NCBI GenBank assembly: GCA_016185305.1
Contig: JACPNV010000033.1
Location: 1-64,000 of the forward strand
Origin: Actinomycetota bacterium
Lineage (GTDB): Bacteria; Actinomycetota; Acidimicrobiia; Acidimicrobiales; Acidimicrobilacustridaceae
Length of the DNA: 64,000 nucleotides
Reading direction: 5' to 3'
The first letter of the stretch is position 1; each line of letters opens with the position of its first letter. A program made the position numbers and the translations under genes. Under the pieces are notes generated by a model. That model saw nothing but the letters and a program-made list of their open reading frames with translations, was not told the DNA's origin and made no database searches. Below are positions 34,999 to 45,922 of this stretch, piece by piece.

Positions 34999-37900
34999 AT
35001 GAAACGACTCGCTCGTCCCCTGGTGTTCGTGGTTGCCGCGGTGCTGGTGATCTCGCTGTTCGAGACCTCGGCTCAGGCAAGCGACCCGCCGCCTCCGCCC
35101 ACGCTGATCGCGCCCACCGAAGGTGCGACCGTCACGACGAACCCCACGTTCAACTGGTCCAAGCCCGACAACGCGGTCAAGTTCCGCATCCAGATCTCGT
35201 CGGTCTCTGACTTCTCGTCGGGAATCCTGGCCGAGTCCGATACACCGAACACTTGGTACACGCCCACCACCGACCTCCCGCAAACCACGCTGTACTGGCG
35301 GGTGCTGTCCTACAACGCCGCCAACCACGCGAGTGCCTACAGCGGTTCGGCGAGCTTCACCAAGGTCCCTCCCGACGCCCCCAACGTGACCGGGCCCCCC
35401 GATGGCGGCTCGCTCGACTTCCCGAGCCAGCCCGTCACGCTGCGGTGGGATGCGCTCCCCAACACCCAGCGCTACGACATCGAGATCGACGTCGACAACA
35501 CGTTCAACGCGCCGCTCACCCTGTCGACGAACACGCAGCTCACCGAGTACACGGTCACCACCGCGCTCACCTTCGGCCAGACCTACTGGTGGCACGTGCG
35601 GGGCGTGTCCGCGTCCGGCCGGCCGACGCAGTGGTCGTCGCCGCGCGCCTTCGTGCCGACCTGGAACGCCGTGCCGAACCTGACGAGCCCGCCCGACACG
35701 CAGACGCCGGCCATCGAGAACGTCGTGCTCCAGTGGGACTGGCTGGCCGGCGCGGCGTCCTACGACGTCGAGGTTGCCAAAGACGTGGCGTTCACCAACA
35801 AGGTGCTCACGGTCTCGTCCAAGGCCACGACGTTCGCGCCGAACACCAACTTGAACAACTCGTCGTACTACTGGCGCGTCCGGGGGAAGACCAGCGCGGG
35901 GGCCGTGGGCCAATGGTCGGCGACCCGGACGTTCCAGCGGGCGTGGCCGGGGTCTCCGTTCGCGACCGGCACCGATCCGGGGGCGCGGGTCGTGCAGACG
36001 GCTCCGGCAAACGGCCAGTCGGTGAAGGTGCCGACGTTCAAGTGGACGCCGTTCCGGCAGGCTTCCTACTACGAGGTGCAGTTCTCGGTCGGCTCGCAGT
36101 TCGAGACCGGGGCCTTCGCCTCCTGCGTCACCCGCCGCGTGGAGTTCACCCCGTTCGGCAACTGCCCGGTGAACTTCGACCCCGGCTTCATCTACTACTG
36201 GCGGGTCCGCCCGATCGACCAGCCGGGCAACATCAACGGGCTGTTCACCGATACCGACGTGTTCGGCAACTACCCGAGCTTCGTGTGGCTCCCCGACGTG
36301 CCGGTGCTCACCGGACCACCGAACAGCACCTCGACCAACGCGCCGCTGCTGAGGTGGAACACCGTCGACGACTTCGGCCGCTACCGCGTCACCGTCAAGC
36401 GGGGCAGCTCGACGGTGCTGACCCAAGACACCTACAACACCGCGTTCGTCCCCCAGCTCACCTACGACACCGAGATCCCGGCGAACAACAACTACAGCTG
36501 GTACGTCGAGCCGCTGACGGCTAGCGGCCTGACCGCGGCGCCATCACCGACGCGCACCTTCACCCTCACCGCCCCTGGCACCGGCTCCTCGCCCGACCCG
36601 CTCACCTCGACCAGCTCGGGTCAGTACGCGCCGGCCATGCTGTGGTCACCGGTCACCGGTGCCACGAAGTACACGGTGCGCATCAACTGGAACACGACGG
36701 TGCTCGCCGAGAACCTCACCGTTCCGGGCTTCGTCTATCCCGAGTACCAGATGCAGGCCGGCGACTACGCCTGGTACGTCGAGGCCTTCGACAAAGACGG
36801 CGTCCTGCTCGCGACGGGTTCGGTCGGCTTCTTCACGATCACGCAGTTCCAGAGCCCGAACGGTGGCGCGGTCCTGACCGCCCCCGCGCATTGCAGCGAT
36901 GTCGGCGTGTGCGCCAGCTTGCTCGACACGCCGACGTTCACCTGGAACCGCTGGCCCGGTGCCGGGGGCTACCAGGTCATCCAGGCGGCTGACCCCAACT
37001 TCACCAACATCATCCGCACCTACTCGACGAACTTCACCCGCCTCACCCCGCTCGACTCCTACGCGGAGACCCAGGCCGGCCAGGCCACCTACTGGTTCGT
37101 GAAGCCCTGCTACGGCACGCCACCCATCCACTGCGGGCCCGGCCCCGAGCTGTTCCCGCCCCCGAACAACCCGCCGATCAACGCGTTCCGCAAGGCGTCG
37201 TACCCCGTCACGCTGCTGTCCCCGCCCGATCTCTCGACGCGTGCCGACCAGATCACGTTCACCTGGCAGGACTACCTCACGACGAACACCACGCCACCGT
37301 GCTCCCAGCCCGACCCGCCGACGCTCATCTGCCCCAAGCAGGAGGCCCAGACCTACCGGTTCCAGGCATCGCAGCAGGCCGACTTCTCGGTCCTGATCGA
37401 CAACGTGACCGTCGACCAGACCACCTACACGCCGTACACCGCGACCTACCCGGAGGGGCCCATCTACTGGCGGGTGGCCGCCATCGACGGGTCGGGCAAC
37501 CAGTTGCAGTGGAGCATCGCGAGACTCGTGAACAAGGTGTCGCCGACCGTCACGCTCACGGCACCCTCACCCGCCCAGTCGCTCACCGAGCTCCCGACGT
37601 TCCGGTGGGACCCCCAAGACTTCGCGGCCAAGTACGAGATCGAGGTCTACAAGAACACCGGTCAGCCCTTGGCCTTGGCCAACCGCGTTGTGAACGCGGT
37701 GACACCCAACACCGCGTTCACGCCGACGGCGATCCTGGCGCCGAACGCCACCTACGGTTGGCGGGTGCGGCGGCTCGACGGCTCTGACAAGCCTGGCCCG
37801 TGGACGGCAGCCGACAACCTCGGCCTGCGGCTGTTCACCTACAACGGAACCCCGATCACGCTCGTCGCCCCGGCCAACAACTTCGCGTTCTTCGACAACA

Positions 37901-39816
37901 GCGTCTTGTTCACCTGGCAGTCGGTCGCGGGTGCCGCGACCTACCAGTTGCAGACGAGCACGTCGAATGCCTTCCTGACCTACACCGACAACATCAACAC
38001 CGTCATGAACGCCTACGCGCCCACCCACACGTGGGCCGGCGGCACCTACTACTGGCGGGTGCAGTCAAAAGACGCCAACGGCAACGTGTTGAGCACGAGC
38101 GCGGTGCGATCGTTCTCCTTCGGGCTTCCCGGGCCACCGGTGAACGTGACCGCCGTGGCCGGCAACGGTCAGGCCACCGTCACGTGGCAGGCGCCGACCC
38201 TGCTGAGCGGCACACCGCCGATCACGAGGTACACGGTCACGTCGTCGCCCACCGGGGCTACTTGTGAGTGGAACACGGGTGATGGTCCGTTGACCTGCCT
38301 CGTGTCTGGCCTGCTCAACGGCACGACCTACACGTTCACCGTCAAAGCGACCAACTCGAACGGCACCGGCCCAGCGTCGTCGCCGTCCAACCCGGTGGTG
38401 CCGGGCACGGTTCCGACCGCGCCCCGGAACCCGGCCGCGACTGCGGGCGATGCCCAGGCGACGGTGAGCTGGACGGCGCCGACCAACAACGGCGGCACCG
38501 CCATCACGAGCTACACCGTCACCAGCACGCCGGGCAACAGGACCTGCACCTGGACCGCCGGGCCGCTGACCTGCACCGTCACCGGCCTGACCAACGGCAC
38601 GCCTTACACCTTCAAGGTCAAGGCAACCAACGCCACCGGCGTGGGCCCCGAGTCATTGCCGACCGCCAGCGTCACGCCGACGAGCGCGGATTGGTACCAT
38701 CCGCTTCCTCCGGCCCGCATCCTCGACTCGCGCCCAACCGGTCCCCAGGTCGGTCCCTACGGCACCCCGTGGGGGCCGTCGACGATGCGCTCGGTCCAGG
38801 TGACCGGCACCGGCAACGTTCCCGCCGGCGCTGACGCGGTCGTGCTCAACGTGACGGTGACGAGCACCACGGCTGCCTCCTACCTCTCCATCTGGCCCAA
38901 AGACCAGCCCCAACCCCTGGTGTCGAGCTTGAACTGGGCGGCGGGCCAGACGATACCGAACGCGGTCACGGTCAAAGTGGGCAACGGCGGCAACGTGTCG
39001 GTCTACAACTCGGTCGGTTCGGTCAACGTGATCTTCGACGTGGTCGGCTACTACGACACGAACACCGGTGACGGGTTCACGTCGCAGAGCCCACAGCGCA
39101 TCCTCGATTCGCGCCCGACCGGTCCGCAGGTCGGTCCCTACGGCACCCCATGGGGTCCGGCGACGACCCGCGACGTCCAGGTGACGAACGTGGGTGGCGT
39201 GCCGCCCAACGCCGACGCTGTCGTGCTGAACGTGACCGTCACCAACGCCACGGCCGCCTCCTTCCTCTCGATCTGGCCCGCTGGGCAGCCGCAGCCCGTG
39301 CCCCTGGTGTCGAGCTTGAACTGGGTGGCAGGCCAGACGATCCCGAACGCGGTGACGGTGAAGGCCGGCGCGGGGGGCATGGTCTCGGTGTACAACTCGG
39401 CTGGGTCGGTGAACGTCATCGTCGACGTCGTCGGCTACTTCACGCCGGGCAGCGGCACGCTGTTCCATCCGATCTCGCCCCAGCGCATCCAGGACTCGCG
39501 GTCTTCGGGCCCGCTGTTGAACAAGTGGAGCGGCCCGCAAACGCGCGACCTTCCCGTCGGCGGCGTCTTCGGCATCCCGGCCAACGCCGACTCGGTCCTG
39601 TTGAACGTGACGGTCACCGGCGCGACGGCGCCCAGCTTCCTGACCATCTGGCCCGCTTCGGGGCCGCAGCCGAACGCGTCGAGCCTGAACTTCGTGGCCG
39701 GGCAGACCATCCCGAACGCGGTGACCGTGAAGTCTGGCACCGCGGCCAAGGTCTCTATCTACAACGTGTCCGGCCAGGTGCACGTGATCGCCGACGCGGG
39801 CGGCTACTACCTGTAG
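34999..39816 (+). CDS. Large secreted protein: Fn3-like repeats plus three C-terminal RILDSRPTG modules
   Basis: 1,605 residues with a signal peptide (LVFVVAAVLVISLFETSAQA, about residues 9-28). About eleven Fn3/Ig-like repeats follow, each with a FxWxPxxxAxxYxxQ...TYYWRV pattern, e.g. TYYWRVQSKDANGNVL. Two are classic Fn3 (PGPPVNVTAVAGNGQATVTW and APRNPAATAGDAQATVSWTA). The C-terminal ~375 residues are three tandem modules of about 120 residues, each starting (I/A)RI(L/Q)DSR and containing LNVTVTxxTAxSxLxIWP, AGQTIPNAVTVK and VVGYY. The first two are nearly identical in DNA. No sortase motif or TM anchor at the C-terminus (ends DAGGYYL). Likely a cell-surface or extracellular adhesin; ligand unknown. 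In-frame GTG at 34,996 is an alternative start. Confidence 0.85.
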   Translation: MKRLARPLVFVVAAVLVISLFETSAQASDPPPPPTLIAPTEGATVTTNPTFNWSKPDNAVKFRIQISSVSDFSSGILAESDTPNTWYTPTTDLPQTTLYWRVLSYNAANHASAYSGSASFTKVPPDAPNVTGPPDGGSLDFPSQPVTLRWDALPNTQRYDIEIDVDNTFNAPLTLSTNTQLTEYTVTTALTFGQTYWWHVRGVSASGRPTQWSSPRAFVPTWNAVPNLTSPPDTQTPAIENVVLQWDWLAGAASYDVEVAKDVAFTNKVLTVSSKATTFAPNTNLNNSSYYWRVRGKTSAGAVGQWSATRTFQRAWPGSPFATGTDPGARVVQTAPANGQSVKVPTFKWTPFRQASYYEVQFSVGSQFETGAFASCVTRRVEFTPFGNCPVNFDPGFIYYWRVRPIDQPGNINGLFTDTDVFGNYPSFVWLPDVPVLTGPPNSTSTNAPLLRWNTVDDFGRYRVTVKRGSSTVLTQDTYNTAFVPQLTYDTEIPANNNYSWYVEPLTASGLTAAPSPTRTFTLTAPGTGSSPDPLTSTSSGQYAPAMLWSPVTGATKYTVRINWNTTVLAENLTVPGFVYPEYQMQAGDYAWYVEAFDKDGVLLATGSVGFFTITQFQSPNGGAVLTAPAHCSDVGVCASLLDTPTFTWNRWPGAGGYQVIQAADPNFTNIIRTYSTNFTRLTPLDSYAETQAGQATYWFVKPCYGTPPIHCGPGPELFPPPNNPPINAFRKASYPVTLLSPPDLSTRADQITFTWQDYLTTNTTPPCSQPDPPTLICPKQEAQTYRFQASQQADFSVLIDNVTVDQTTYTPYTATYPEGPIYWRVAAIDGSGNQLQWSIARLVNKVSPTVTLTAPSPAQSLTELPTFRWDPQDFAAKYEIEVYKNTGQPLALANRVVNAVTPNTAFTPTAILAPNATYGWRVRRLDGSDKPGPWTAADNLGLRLFTYNGTPITLVAPANNFAFFDNSVLFTWQSVAGAATYQLQTSTSNAFLTYTDNINTVMNAYAPTHTWAGGTYYWRVQSKDANGNVLSTSAVRSFSFGLPGPPVNVTAVAGNGQATVTWQAPTLLSGTPPITRYTVTSSPTGATCEWNTGDGPLTCLVSGLLNGTTYTFTVKATNSNGTGPASSPSNPVVPGTVPTAPRNPAATAGDAQATVSWTAPTNNGGTAITSYTVTSTPGNRTCTWTAGPLTCTVTGLTNGTPYTFKVKATNATGVGPESLPTASVTPTSADWYHPLPPARILDSRPTGPQVGPYGTPWGPSTMRSVQVTGTGNVPAGADAVVLNVTVTSTTAASYLSIWPKDQPQPLVSSLNWAAGQTIPNAVTVKVGNGGNVSVYNSVGSVNVIFDVVGYYDTNTGDGFTSQSPQRILDSRPTGPQVGPYGTPWGPATTRDVQVTNVGGVPPNADAVVLNVTVTNATAASFLSIWPAGQPQPVPLVSSLNWVAGQTIPNAVTVKAGAGGMVSVYNSAGSVNVIVDVVGYFTPGSGTLFHPISPQRIQDSRSSGPLLNKWSGPQTRDLPVGGVFGIPANADSVLLNVTVTGATAPSFLTIWPASGPQPNASSLNFVAGQTIPNAVTVKSGTAAKVSIYNVSGQVHVIADAGGYYL

Positions 39817-39853
39817 TAGCCGGCCCGTCTCGCTGGCGCCCGCCGCGGTTGGC

Positions 39854-40450
39854 TCAGCCGGCCGTCGACGGGAGCCAGGCGGGGCGCCGGGTCTCGAACT
39901 CGGCGATGTCATGCTCACGCTCGAGGGTGATGCCGATGTCGTCCAAGCCGTTGAGGAAGCGGTAGCGGGTCGCGCCGTCGAGTGGGAACTCGACCTCGAT
40001 GCCGAGCTCGGGCGCGGACACCGTCCGCCGTTCCACGTCGATGGTGATCTCGAGCTCGTGGTTGGCTTCGATCTCCGCCAGCAGCCGCGCCGCGACCTCG
40101 GCCGGAACCTGCACCGGGATCACGCCGTTCTTGGTGCAGTTGTTGCGGAAGATGTCGGCGAACCGTTCGGAGATGACGGCGGCGAAGCCGTAGTCCTGGA
40201 TGGCCCAGACCGCGTGCTCTCGTGAGGACCCGGTGCCGAAGTTGGGGCCGGCCACGAGGATGCTCGCGCTGGCGTAGCGGTCGTCGTTGAGGACGAAGTC
40301 GCGGTCGTCGCGCCATTCGGAGAAGAGTCCGGCGCCGAAGCCGGTGCGCTCGACTCGCTTGAGCCAGTCGCTGGGGATGATCTGGTCGGTGTCGACGTCG
40401 CTGCGGTTGAGCGGGACGGCCCGGCCGGAGTGCACGCGTACGGGATCCAT
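39854..40450 (-). CDS. leuD: 3-isopropylmalate dehydratase small subunit
   Basis: 198 residues; with LeuC isomerises 2-isopropylmalate to 3-isopropylmalate. Aconitase swivel domain: RSDVDTDQIIPSDWLKRVER near the N-terminus, ILVAGPNFGTGSSREHAVWA at about 65-84 with the conserved GSSREHA, FADIFRNNCTKNGVIPVQVP. Length normal. ATG 18 bases downstream of the leuC stop on the same strand: one leuCD operon. Regulated presumably from the leuC/ndgR intergenic operator. Confidence 0.96.
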   Translation of the reverse strand: MDPVRVHSGRAVPLNRSDVDTDQIIPSDWLKRVERTGFGAGLFSEWRDDRDFVLNDDRYASASILVAGPNFGTGSSREHAVWAIQDYGFAAVISERFADIFRNNCTKNGVIPVQVPAEVAARLLAEIEANHELEITIDVERRTVSAPELGIEVEFPLDGATRYRFLNGLDDIGITLEREHDIAEFETRRPAWLPSTAG

Positions 40451-40468
40451 AGCAGTGGTTCCTTCCTA

Positions 40469-41878
<1,410 letters not shown>

Positions 41879-41929
41879 GGTGTCTCTCCGGGGTCGGTGT
41901 CTCACGGGGATCGTTGCCCGATTGGGATT

Positions 41930-41969
41930 GTATCTCACATGATGAGACGCTAGTCTTGTGATATGAGAT
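41930..41969. promoter_or_regulatory. Putative operator between leuC and the IclR-type regulator
   Basis: A perfect inverted repeat TCTCA-N5-TGAGA (41,933-41,947) lies in the 84-base divergent intergenic region. A second site (TGTGATATGAGAT, 41,957-41,969) overlaps the regulator start and pairs with ATCTCACA at 41,932-41,939. NdgR/LtbR-type IclR regulators are known to bind the leuC upstream region and control leucine genes in actinobacteria; that these are the binding sites is inference. Confidence 0.6.
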
Positions 41970-42646
41970 CCACTGTAAGCGGTGTCGGCGTCCTCGACAA
42001 GTCCGTTGCCATTCTCCGTGCCGTCGAAGCCCAGCCCCTCGCGCTGAACGAACTGGTCGAGGCCACACGGATGTCGCGGGCGACGGCACACCGGCTTGCG
42101 GTGGCGCTCGAGCACCACGGTCTCGTCCGGCGGGACGACGACGGACGCTTCTGCCTCGGTGTCCGCCTCGTGGCGCTGGGGCAGGCGGCGGCGCGGGCCA
42201 TCCCCCTCGCCGAGGCCGCCGCTCCGGCGTTGGAAGCGCTCCGGGGCGAGACGGGTGAGAGTGTCCAGCTCTACGTGCGCGAGGGCGAGACTCGGGTCTG
42301 CATCGCGGCCCTCGAGTCGCCGCATGGCTTGCGCACGATCGTGCCCTTGGGTGCCGCCCTGCCGCTCGACAAGGGTTCGGCCGGCAAGCTCCTCGTGCCG
42401 GGCGCGAGCAGCCCGAAGAAGGGATGGGTCGAGAGCGCGGGCGAGCGCGAGGTCGGCGTCGCCTCGGTGTCCGCGCCGGTACACGACACCAGCGGGGCGG
42501 TCGTCGCCGCTGTCAGCGTGTCGGGCCCGATCGAGCGCACCACGCGCCAGCCCGGACGGAAGTACGCAGTTGCCGTGGTGCGAGCGGCCCGCCGCATCGA
42601 GCGGGCATCGGCTGATCTCCGCATCGTTGAATCGACCCACGCGTGA
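41963..42646 (+). CDS. ndgR: IclR-family regulator of leucine genes (NdgR/LtbR type)
   Basis: 227 residues. N-terminal winged helix-turn-helix ([40 protein letters not shown], residues ~8-65). The C-terminal IclR effector domain ([60 protein letters not shown]) is somewhat short of the usual ~250 residues. Start [18 protein letters not shown] matches the NdgR/LtbR group. Divergently placed to leuCD exactly as in Streptomyces, Corynebacterium and Mycobacterium, where this regulator controls leuCD and often leuB. The inverted repeats in the shared intergenic region suggest autoregulation. Confidence 0.88.
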   Translation: MRSTVSGVGVLDKSVAILRAVEAQPLALNELVEATRMSRATAHRLAVALEHHGLVRRDDDGRFCLGVRLVALGQAAARAIPLAEAAAPALEALRGETGESVQLYVREGETRVCIAALESPHGLRTIVPLGAALPLDKGSAGKLLVPGASSPKKGWVESAGEREVGVASVSAPVHDTSGAVVAAVSVSGPIERTTRQPGRKYAVAVVRAARRIERASADLRIVESTHA

Positions 42647-42679
42647 TCGCTAGCGCTAGCGTCGCCCGCTGAGGCCGGC

Positions 42680-44257
42680 ATGACCGACACCATCGCTGCC
42701 ATCGACATCGGCACCAACTCGTTCCACCTCGTCGTCGCCCGCCCGGGCGACGGTCATACCTTCGAGGTCGTGGCTCGCGAGAAAGAGATGGTGCGGTTGG
42801 GCGCGGGTGCCGGAGGCAGGGCCACCGACCTCAAAGACCTCCAGCCCGATGCCATCGACCGCGGCATCGCGACGCTCGGCCGTTTCCGGCAGATCGCCGA
42901 GATCCACGACGCCAAGGTGTACGCGGTCGCGACCAGCGCGGTTCGAGAGGCAGAGAACGCGAACGTGTTCGTCAAGCGGGCACGCAAGGAAGCCGGTGTC
43001 GATGTCGACGTGATCACCGGCGTCGAGGAAGCGCGGCTCATCCATCTCGGCGTGCTGCAGGCCGTGCCGGTGTTCGACAAGCGACTGGTTCTGGTCGACA
43101 TCGGCGGCGGTTCGACCGAGATCCTTGTCGGCGAGAAGGGTGAGGTGCTGGCGTCAGGCAGTCTCAAGGTCGGCGCGCTCCGGCTGCAACGGCGCTTCTT
43201 CCGAACCGACCTGGTCCACCCAGCAGCGGTCGACTCGTGCCGGCGCTACGTCCGCGCCGCGCTCGCGCCCATGGCTCGCCCGGTGCGCAAGAAGGGCTTC
43301 GACGTCGCGGTTGGTAGCAGCGGGACGATCCAAGCCGTGGCCGGCCTCGTCAACGCGGCGCGGGGCGACGATTCCCCGCGGTCGTTCAACCTGTTCGAGC
43401 TCACCCGTGACGAGGTCGATCGTGCGGTGCAGGCGATCGTCGGCGCGGAGACGGTGGCCCTGCGGCGCGAGCTGGTCGGCATCGACCCGTCCCGAGCCGA
43501 CATCATCCTGCCCGGCGCGCTCATCCTCCAAGAGACCATGCACGAGCTCGGCATGGCGCAGATGACGGTGTCCGACTACGCGTTGCGTGAGGGGGTCATG
43601 CTCGACGCGCTGGAACGCGAGCGGGGCAGCGCGCTCCACCACCTGCACGACCTGCGCCGCCGCAGCGTGATCCACCTCGGCGAGCTGATGGACGACGATC
43701 CGGTTCACTCGGCGCAATCGGCTCGGCTTGCGCTGAAGCTGTTCGACGAGATCCACGATCTCGGCCTCCACCAGCTCGATGACCAGCACCGCGAGCTGCT
43801 CGAAGCGGCGGCGCTGCTCGCCAACGTCGGCCTGTTCGTCTCGCACGACAAGCACCACAAGCACAGCTACTACGTGATCCGGAACTCTGACCACCTCGCT
43901 GGGTTCACCGATCACGAGATCGAGGTCATCGCGCTGGTTGCGAGATACCACCGCAAGGGCGAACCAAAGCCGACCCACCCCGAGTTCGACGCGCTCGGCA
44001 ACGAGCAGCAGAAGGTCGTCCGCATGCTCGCGGGCATCCTCCGGGTCGCGATCGCACTCGACCGTTCACACGCCGGTCTGGTCAAGAAGCTCAAGTGCAA
44101 GCTCACCGACGGCGGCAAGCGCGGCCTCGTCATCGACCTCACGCCGGTCGACACCGACGCGGACCTCTCTCTCGAGCGCTACACGGCCGACGACCGCAAG
44201 GGTCTGCTGGAAGAGGTGCTCGGCCTCGAGGTCGTCATCGACGAGCGGCAGTGGTGA
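42680..44257 (+). CDS. Ppx/GppA family exopolyphosphatase / guanosine pentaphosphatase
   Basis: 525 residues. N-terminal actin-like ASKHA domains: AAIDIGTNSFHLVVARPGDG (phosphate 1), VYAVATSAVREAENANVFVK, LVDIGGGSTEILVGEKGEVL (about 145), VAVGSSGTIQAVAGLVNAAR. A C-terminal HD-like helical domain follows (about 320-450; LLANVGLFVSHDKHHKHSYY, IEVIALVARYHRKGEPKPTH). The long form hydrolyses inorganic polyphosphate and/or pppGpp. The final ~75 residues (KLKCKLTDGGKRGLVIDLTP) resemble the small C-terminal domain of long Ppx proteins. 33 bases after the regulator gene on the same strand. Confidence 0.9.
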   Translation: MTDTIAAIDIGTNSFHLVVARPGDGHTFEVVAREKEMVRLGAGAGGRATDLKDLQPDAIDRGIATLGRFRQIAEIHDAKVYAVATSAVREAENANVFVKRARKEAGVDVDVITGVEEARLIHLGVLQAVPVFDKRLVLVDIGGGSTEILVGEKGEVLASGSLKVGALRLQRRFFRTDLVHPAAVDSCRRYVRAALAPMARPVRKKGFDVAVGSSGTIQAVAGLVNAARGDDSPRSFNLFELTRDEVDRAVQAIVGAETVALRRELVGIDPSRADIILPGALILQETMHELGMAQMTVSDYALREGVMLDALERERGSALHHLHDLRRRSVIHLGELMDDDPVHSAQSARLALKLFDEIHDLGLHQLDDQHRELLEAAALLANVGLFVSHDKHHKHSYYVIRNSDHLAGFTDHEIEVIALVARYHRKGEPKPTHPEFDALGNEQQKVVRMLAGILRVAIALDRSHAGLVKKLKCKLTDGGKRGLVIDLTPVDTDADLSLERYTADDRKGLLEEVLGLEVVIDERQW

Positions 44258-44283
44258 GCGACATGAGGTCGGCGAGGCGATGC

Positions 44284-45306
44284 TCAGCCGGCGGCGCGGC
44301 TGCGGCGCTCGATGCGCGTCGTCACGCTGTCGCACGCCTCCACCAGCACCGGCACGAAGTTCTGCGGGCGAACGACGCACACGGTGTGATCGCCACGGAC
44401 CGGGTGTACGGTGGCGCCGGCGATCGACGCCGCGAGCCGGCGCTGCCGGTGTGGGGGCACGACCGCGTCGAACTCGGTCACGACGCACGCGGTGGGGACA
44501 TCGACACCACCGATCCACTGGTGCGAGCTGAACCGGCCGATCGCCTGGCCGGCTTCGACGATCATGCGCGGGTCGTGGTGGCGCATCTCGTCAGCCGCCC
44601 ACCGACCCTCGGCGCTGTCCTCGAACTTCTCGAGCAGGACCCGCTCGGTCATCTGCCGCTGGAGCGAACCAGGCGTGAGCCGGGCAGCGATCGCCAGGCT
44701 GGCCATGACGCCGAACAACGCCTTCTCGCCCGGACGGCCGGTGAAGTTGCGGGCGGTCGCGCACAGCACCAGGCCGTCGACCCGGTCGCGGTGGCGCCGC
44801 CACGTGAGCTGCGCGATCGGCCCACCCATCGAGTAACCAACCGGGATGAACGACTCGATGCCGAGCTCGTCAGCCGCGGCCACCACGTCGTCCGCGCAGT
44901 CCTCCAGCCGGAACCGGCGCCGGCTCCGGATGCCGCGCCCGTGGCCGCGATGGTCGATGGTGATGACTCGATAGGAGCCCCCGAGCGCGTGGAAGGCGGG
45001 GAACCAGTTGAGCGCCCCGGTCGCGGTCCAGCCGTGGAGGAGGAACAGCGTCGGAGGCTCGGTCGGCTCGCCGGCGTGCACCCGCGACGCGGGAAGCCGG
45101 CCCGGCCCTTGCATCTCGTGGATCCATGTCGTTCCGCGGCCGGGTAGCTCGAGCGCCCGCCCGGGCGGCAGCCAGTGCGGGGACTGCACTGGCCGCATGA
45201 TGACTTCGTCGGTGGGTGTCTGCCTTCCGGTCTCGTGCCCGCCGCGCCGGAGCCGGTTGACGACACGGGCCGATCGCATGGAGAGGGGATTTGGTCCGGC
45301 GCTCAC
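44284..45306 (-). CDS. Alpha/beta hydrolase
   Basis: 340 residues from a GTG 3 bases after the greA stop; a later ATG (45,282 or 45,201) is possible. Canonical fold: PPTLFLLHGWTATGALNWFP (oxyanion), VITIDHRGHGRGIRS, nucleophile Ser in FIPVGYSMGGPIAQLTWRRH, Asp in TEFDAVVPPHRQR, His in VRGDHTVCVVRPQ. No signal peptide. Substrate unknown; similar enzymes are esterases or lactone hydrolases. Tight spacing to greA suggests co-transcription. Convergent with the Ppx gene. Confidence 0.85.
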   Translation of the reverse strand: MSAGPNPLSMRSARVVNRLRRGGHETGRQTPTDEVIMRPVQSPHWLPPGRALELPGRGTTWIHEMQGPGRLPASRVHAGEPTEPPTLFLLHGWTATGALNWFPAFHALGGSYRVITIDHRGHGRGIRSRRRFRLEDCADDVVAAADELGIESFIPVGYSMGGPIAQLTWRRHRDRVDGLVLCATARNFTGRPGEKALFGVMASLAIAARLTPGSLQRQMTERVLLEKFEDSAEGRWAADEMRHHDPRMIVEAGQAIGRFSSHQWIGGVDVPTACVVTEFDAVVPPHRQRRLAASIAGATVHPVRGDHTVCVVRPQNFVPVLVEACDSVTTRIERRSRAAG

Positions 45307-45309
45307 CCT

Positions 45310-45786
45310 CTAACCTTCGATCTCCACGACCTCGACCTTGAGCGACCCTCCCGGCGCCTGGTACTCCCGAACGTCGCCAGCGGCTGCGCCCAGCAGGGCC
45401 TCGCCGAGTGGCGAGCCCGGCGAGATCACGTCGACATCGTCGGTGCGCTCTTCGATCGACCCGATCAGGTAGGCCTCGATCTCGTCGTCGCCTTCATAGC
45501 GGATGGTGACGATCGAGCCGAGCTGGACGACATCGCCCCCACCCGCCTCGACGATCTCGGCGTTCTCGAGCATGCCTTGGATGTGGCGGATTCGGGCCTC
45601 CATGTGGCCCTGCTCGTCCTTGGCCGCGTGGTAGTCGCCGTTCTCGGAGAGATCGCCGAGCTCGCGAGCCGCCTGGATCTTGCGAGCGATGTCGGTCCGG
45701 CCATGGGTCGTGAGCTCTTCCAGCTCGTCTTTCAGCCGGTCGTAGGCCGCTTGAGAGAGGTGGTGCGTCTGTGCCACGCCGGGCAT
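45310..45786 (-). CDS. greA: Transcript cleavage factor GreA
   Basis: 158 residues from the ATG at 45,786 (MPGVAQTHHLSQAAYDRLKD); GTG at 45,777 is a possible alternative, and longer frames run into the leuB promoter. The N-terminal coiled coil carries the cleavage-tip acidic pair region (ELGDLSENGDYHAAKDEQGH at about 46-65) that enters the RNA polymerase secondary channel. The C-terminal FKBP-like domain has GSIVTIRYEGDDEIEAYLIG and DVISPGSPLGEALLGAAAGD. Rescues backtracked polymerase. Divergent from the leuB attenuator unit. Confidence 0.93.
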   Translation of the reverse strand: MPGVAQTHHLSQAAYDRLKDELEELTTHGRTDIARKIQAARELGDLSENGDYHAAKDEQGHMEARIRHIQGMLENAEIVEAGGGDVVQLGSIVTIRYEGDDEIEAYLIGSIEERTDDVDVISPGSPLGEALLGAAAGDVREYQAPGGSLKVEVVEIEG

Positions 45787-45847
45787 CGTACCCCCGCGCC
45801 CCGCCCATCTCCGAGCACGAGTGTCAGCCCGCCTCTGTGGCGCCAGG

Positions 45848-45876
45848 TTGACGATTCGGTGGTCAACGACCACACT
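45848..45876 (+). promoter_or_regulatory. Predicted promoter of the leuB-ilvE-cimA attenuator unit
   Basis: TTGACG (45,848-45,853), 17-base spacer, CACACT (45,871-45,876); the leader ATG is 7 bases after the -10. The -35 hexamer is identical to that of the leuA unit and the spacer length is the same in all three units. Confidence 0.55.
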
Positions 45877-45883
45877 GGTCGGG

Positions 45884-45922
45884 ATGTCTCTGGCCAGTTC
45901 CGTCGTGATCATCATCACCTAG
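45884..45922 (+). CDS. leuB-operon leader peptide (Val/Ile-rich)
   Basis: A 12-residue ORF, MSLASSVVIIIT, then TAG. Five consecutive Val/Ile codons (GTC GTG ATC ATC ATC) near the end suit an operon containing ilvE and cimA (Ile and Val synthesis). Same length and same MS start as the ilvB leader, and the same stop-codon/hairpin overlap. No Shine-Dalgarno, consistent with leaderless translation. Confidence 0.82.
   Translation: MSLASSVVIIIT

Noticed and set aside
42649-42660. Perfect palindrome GCTAGCGCTAGC between the IclR regulator and the Ppx gene
   Set aside because: No partner site or T tract, and no known regulator with this site near these genes; could be chance.
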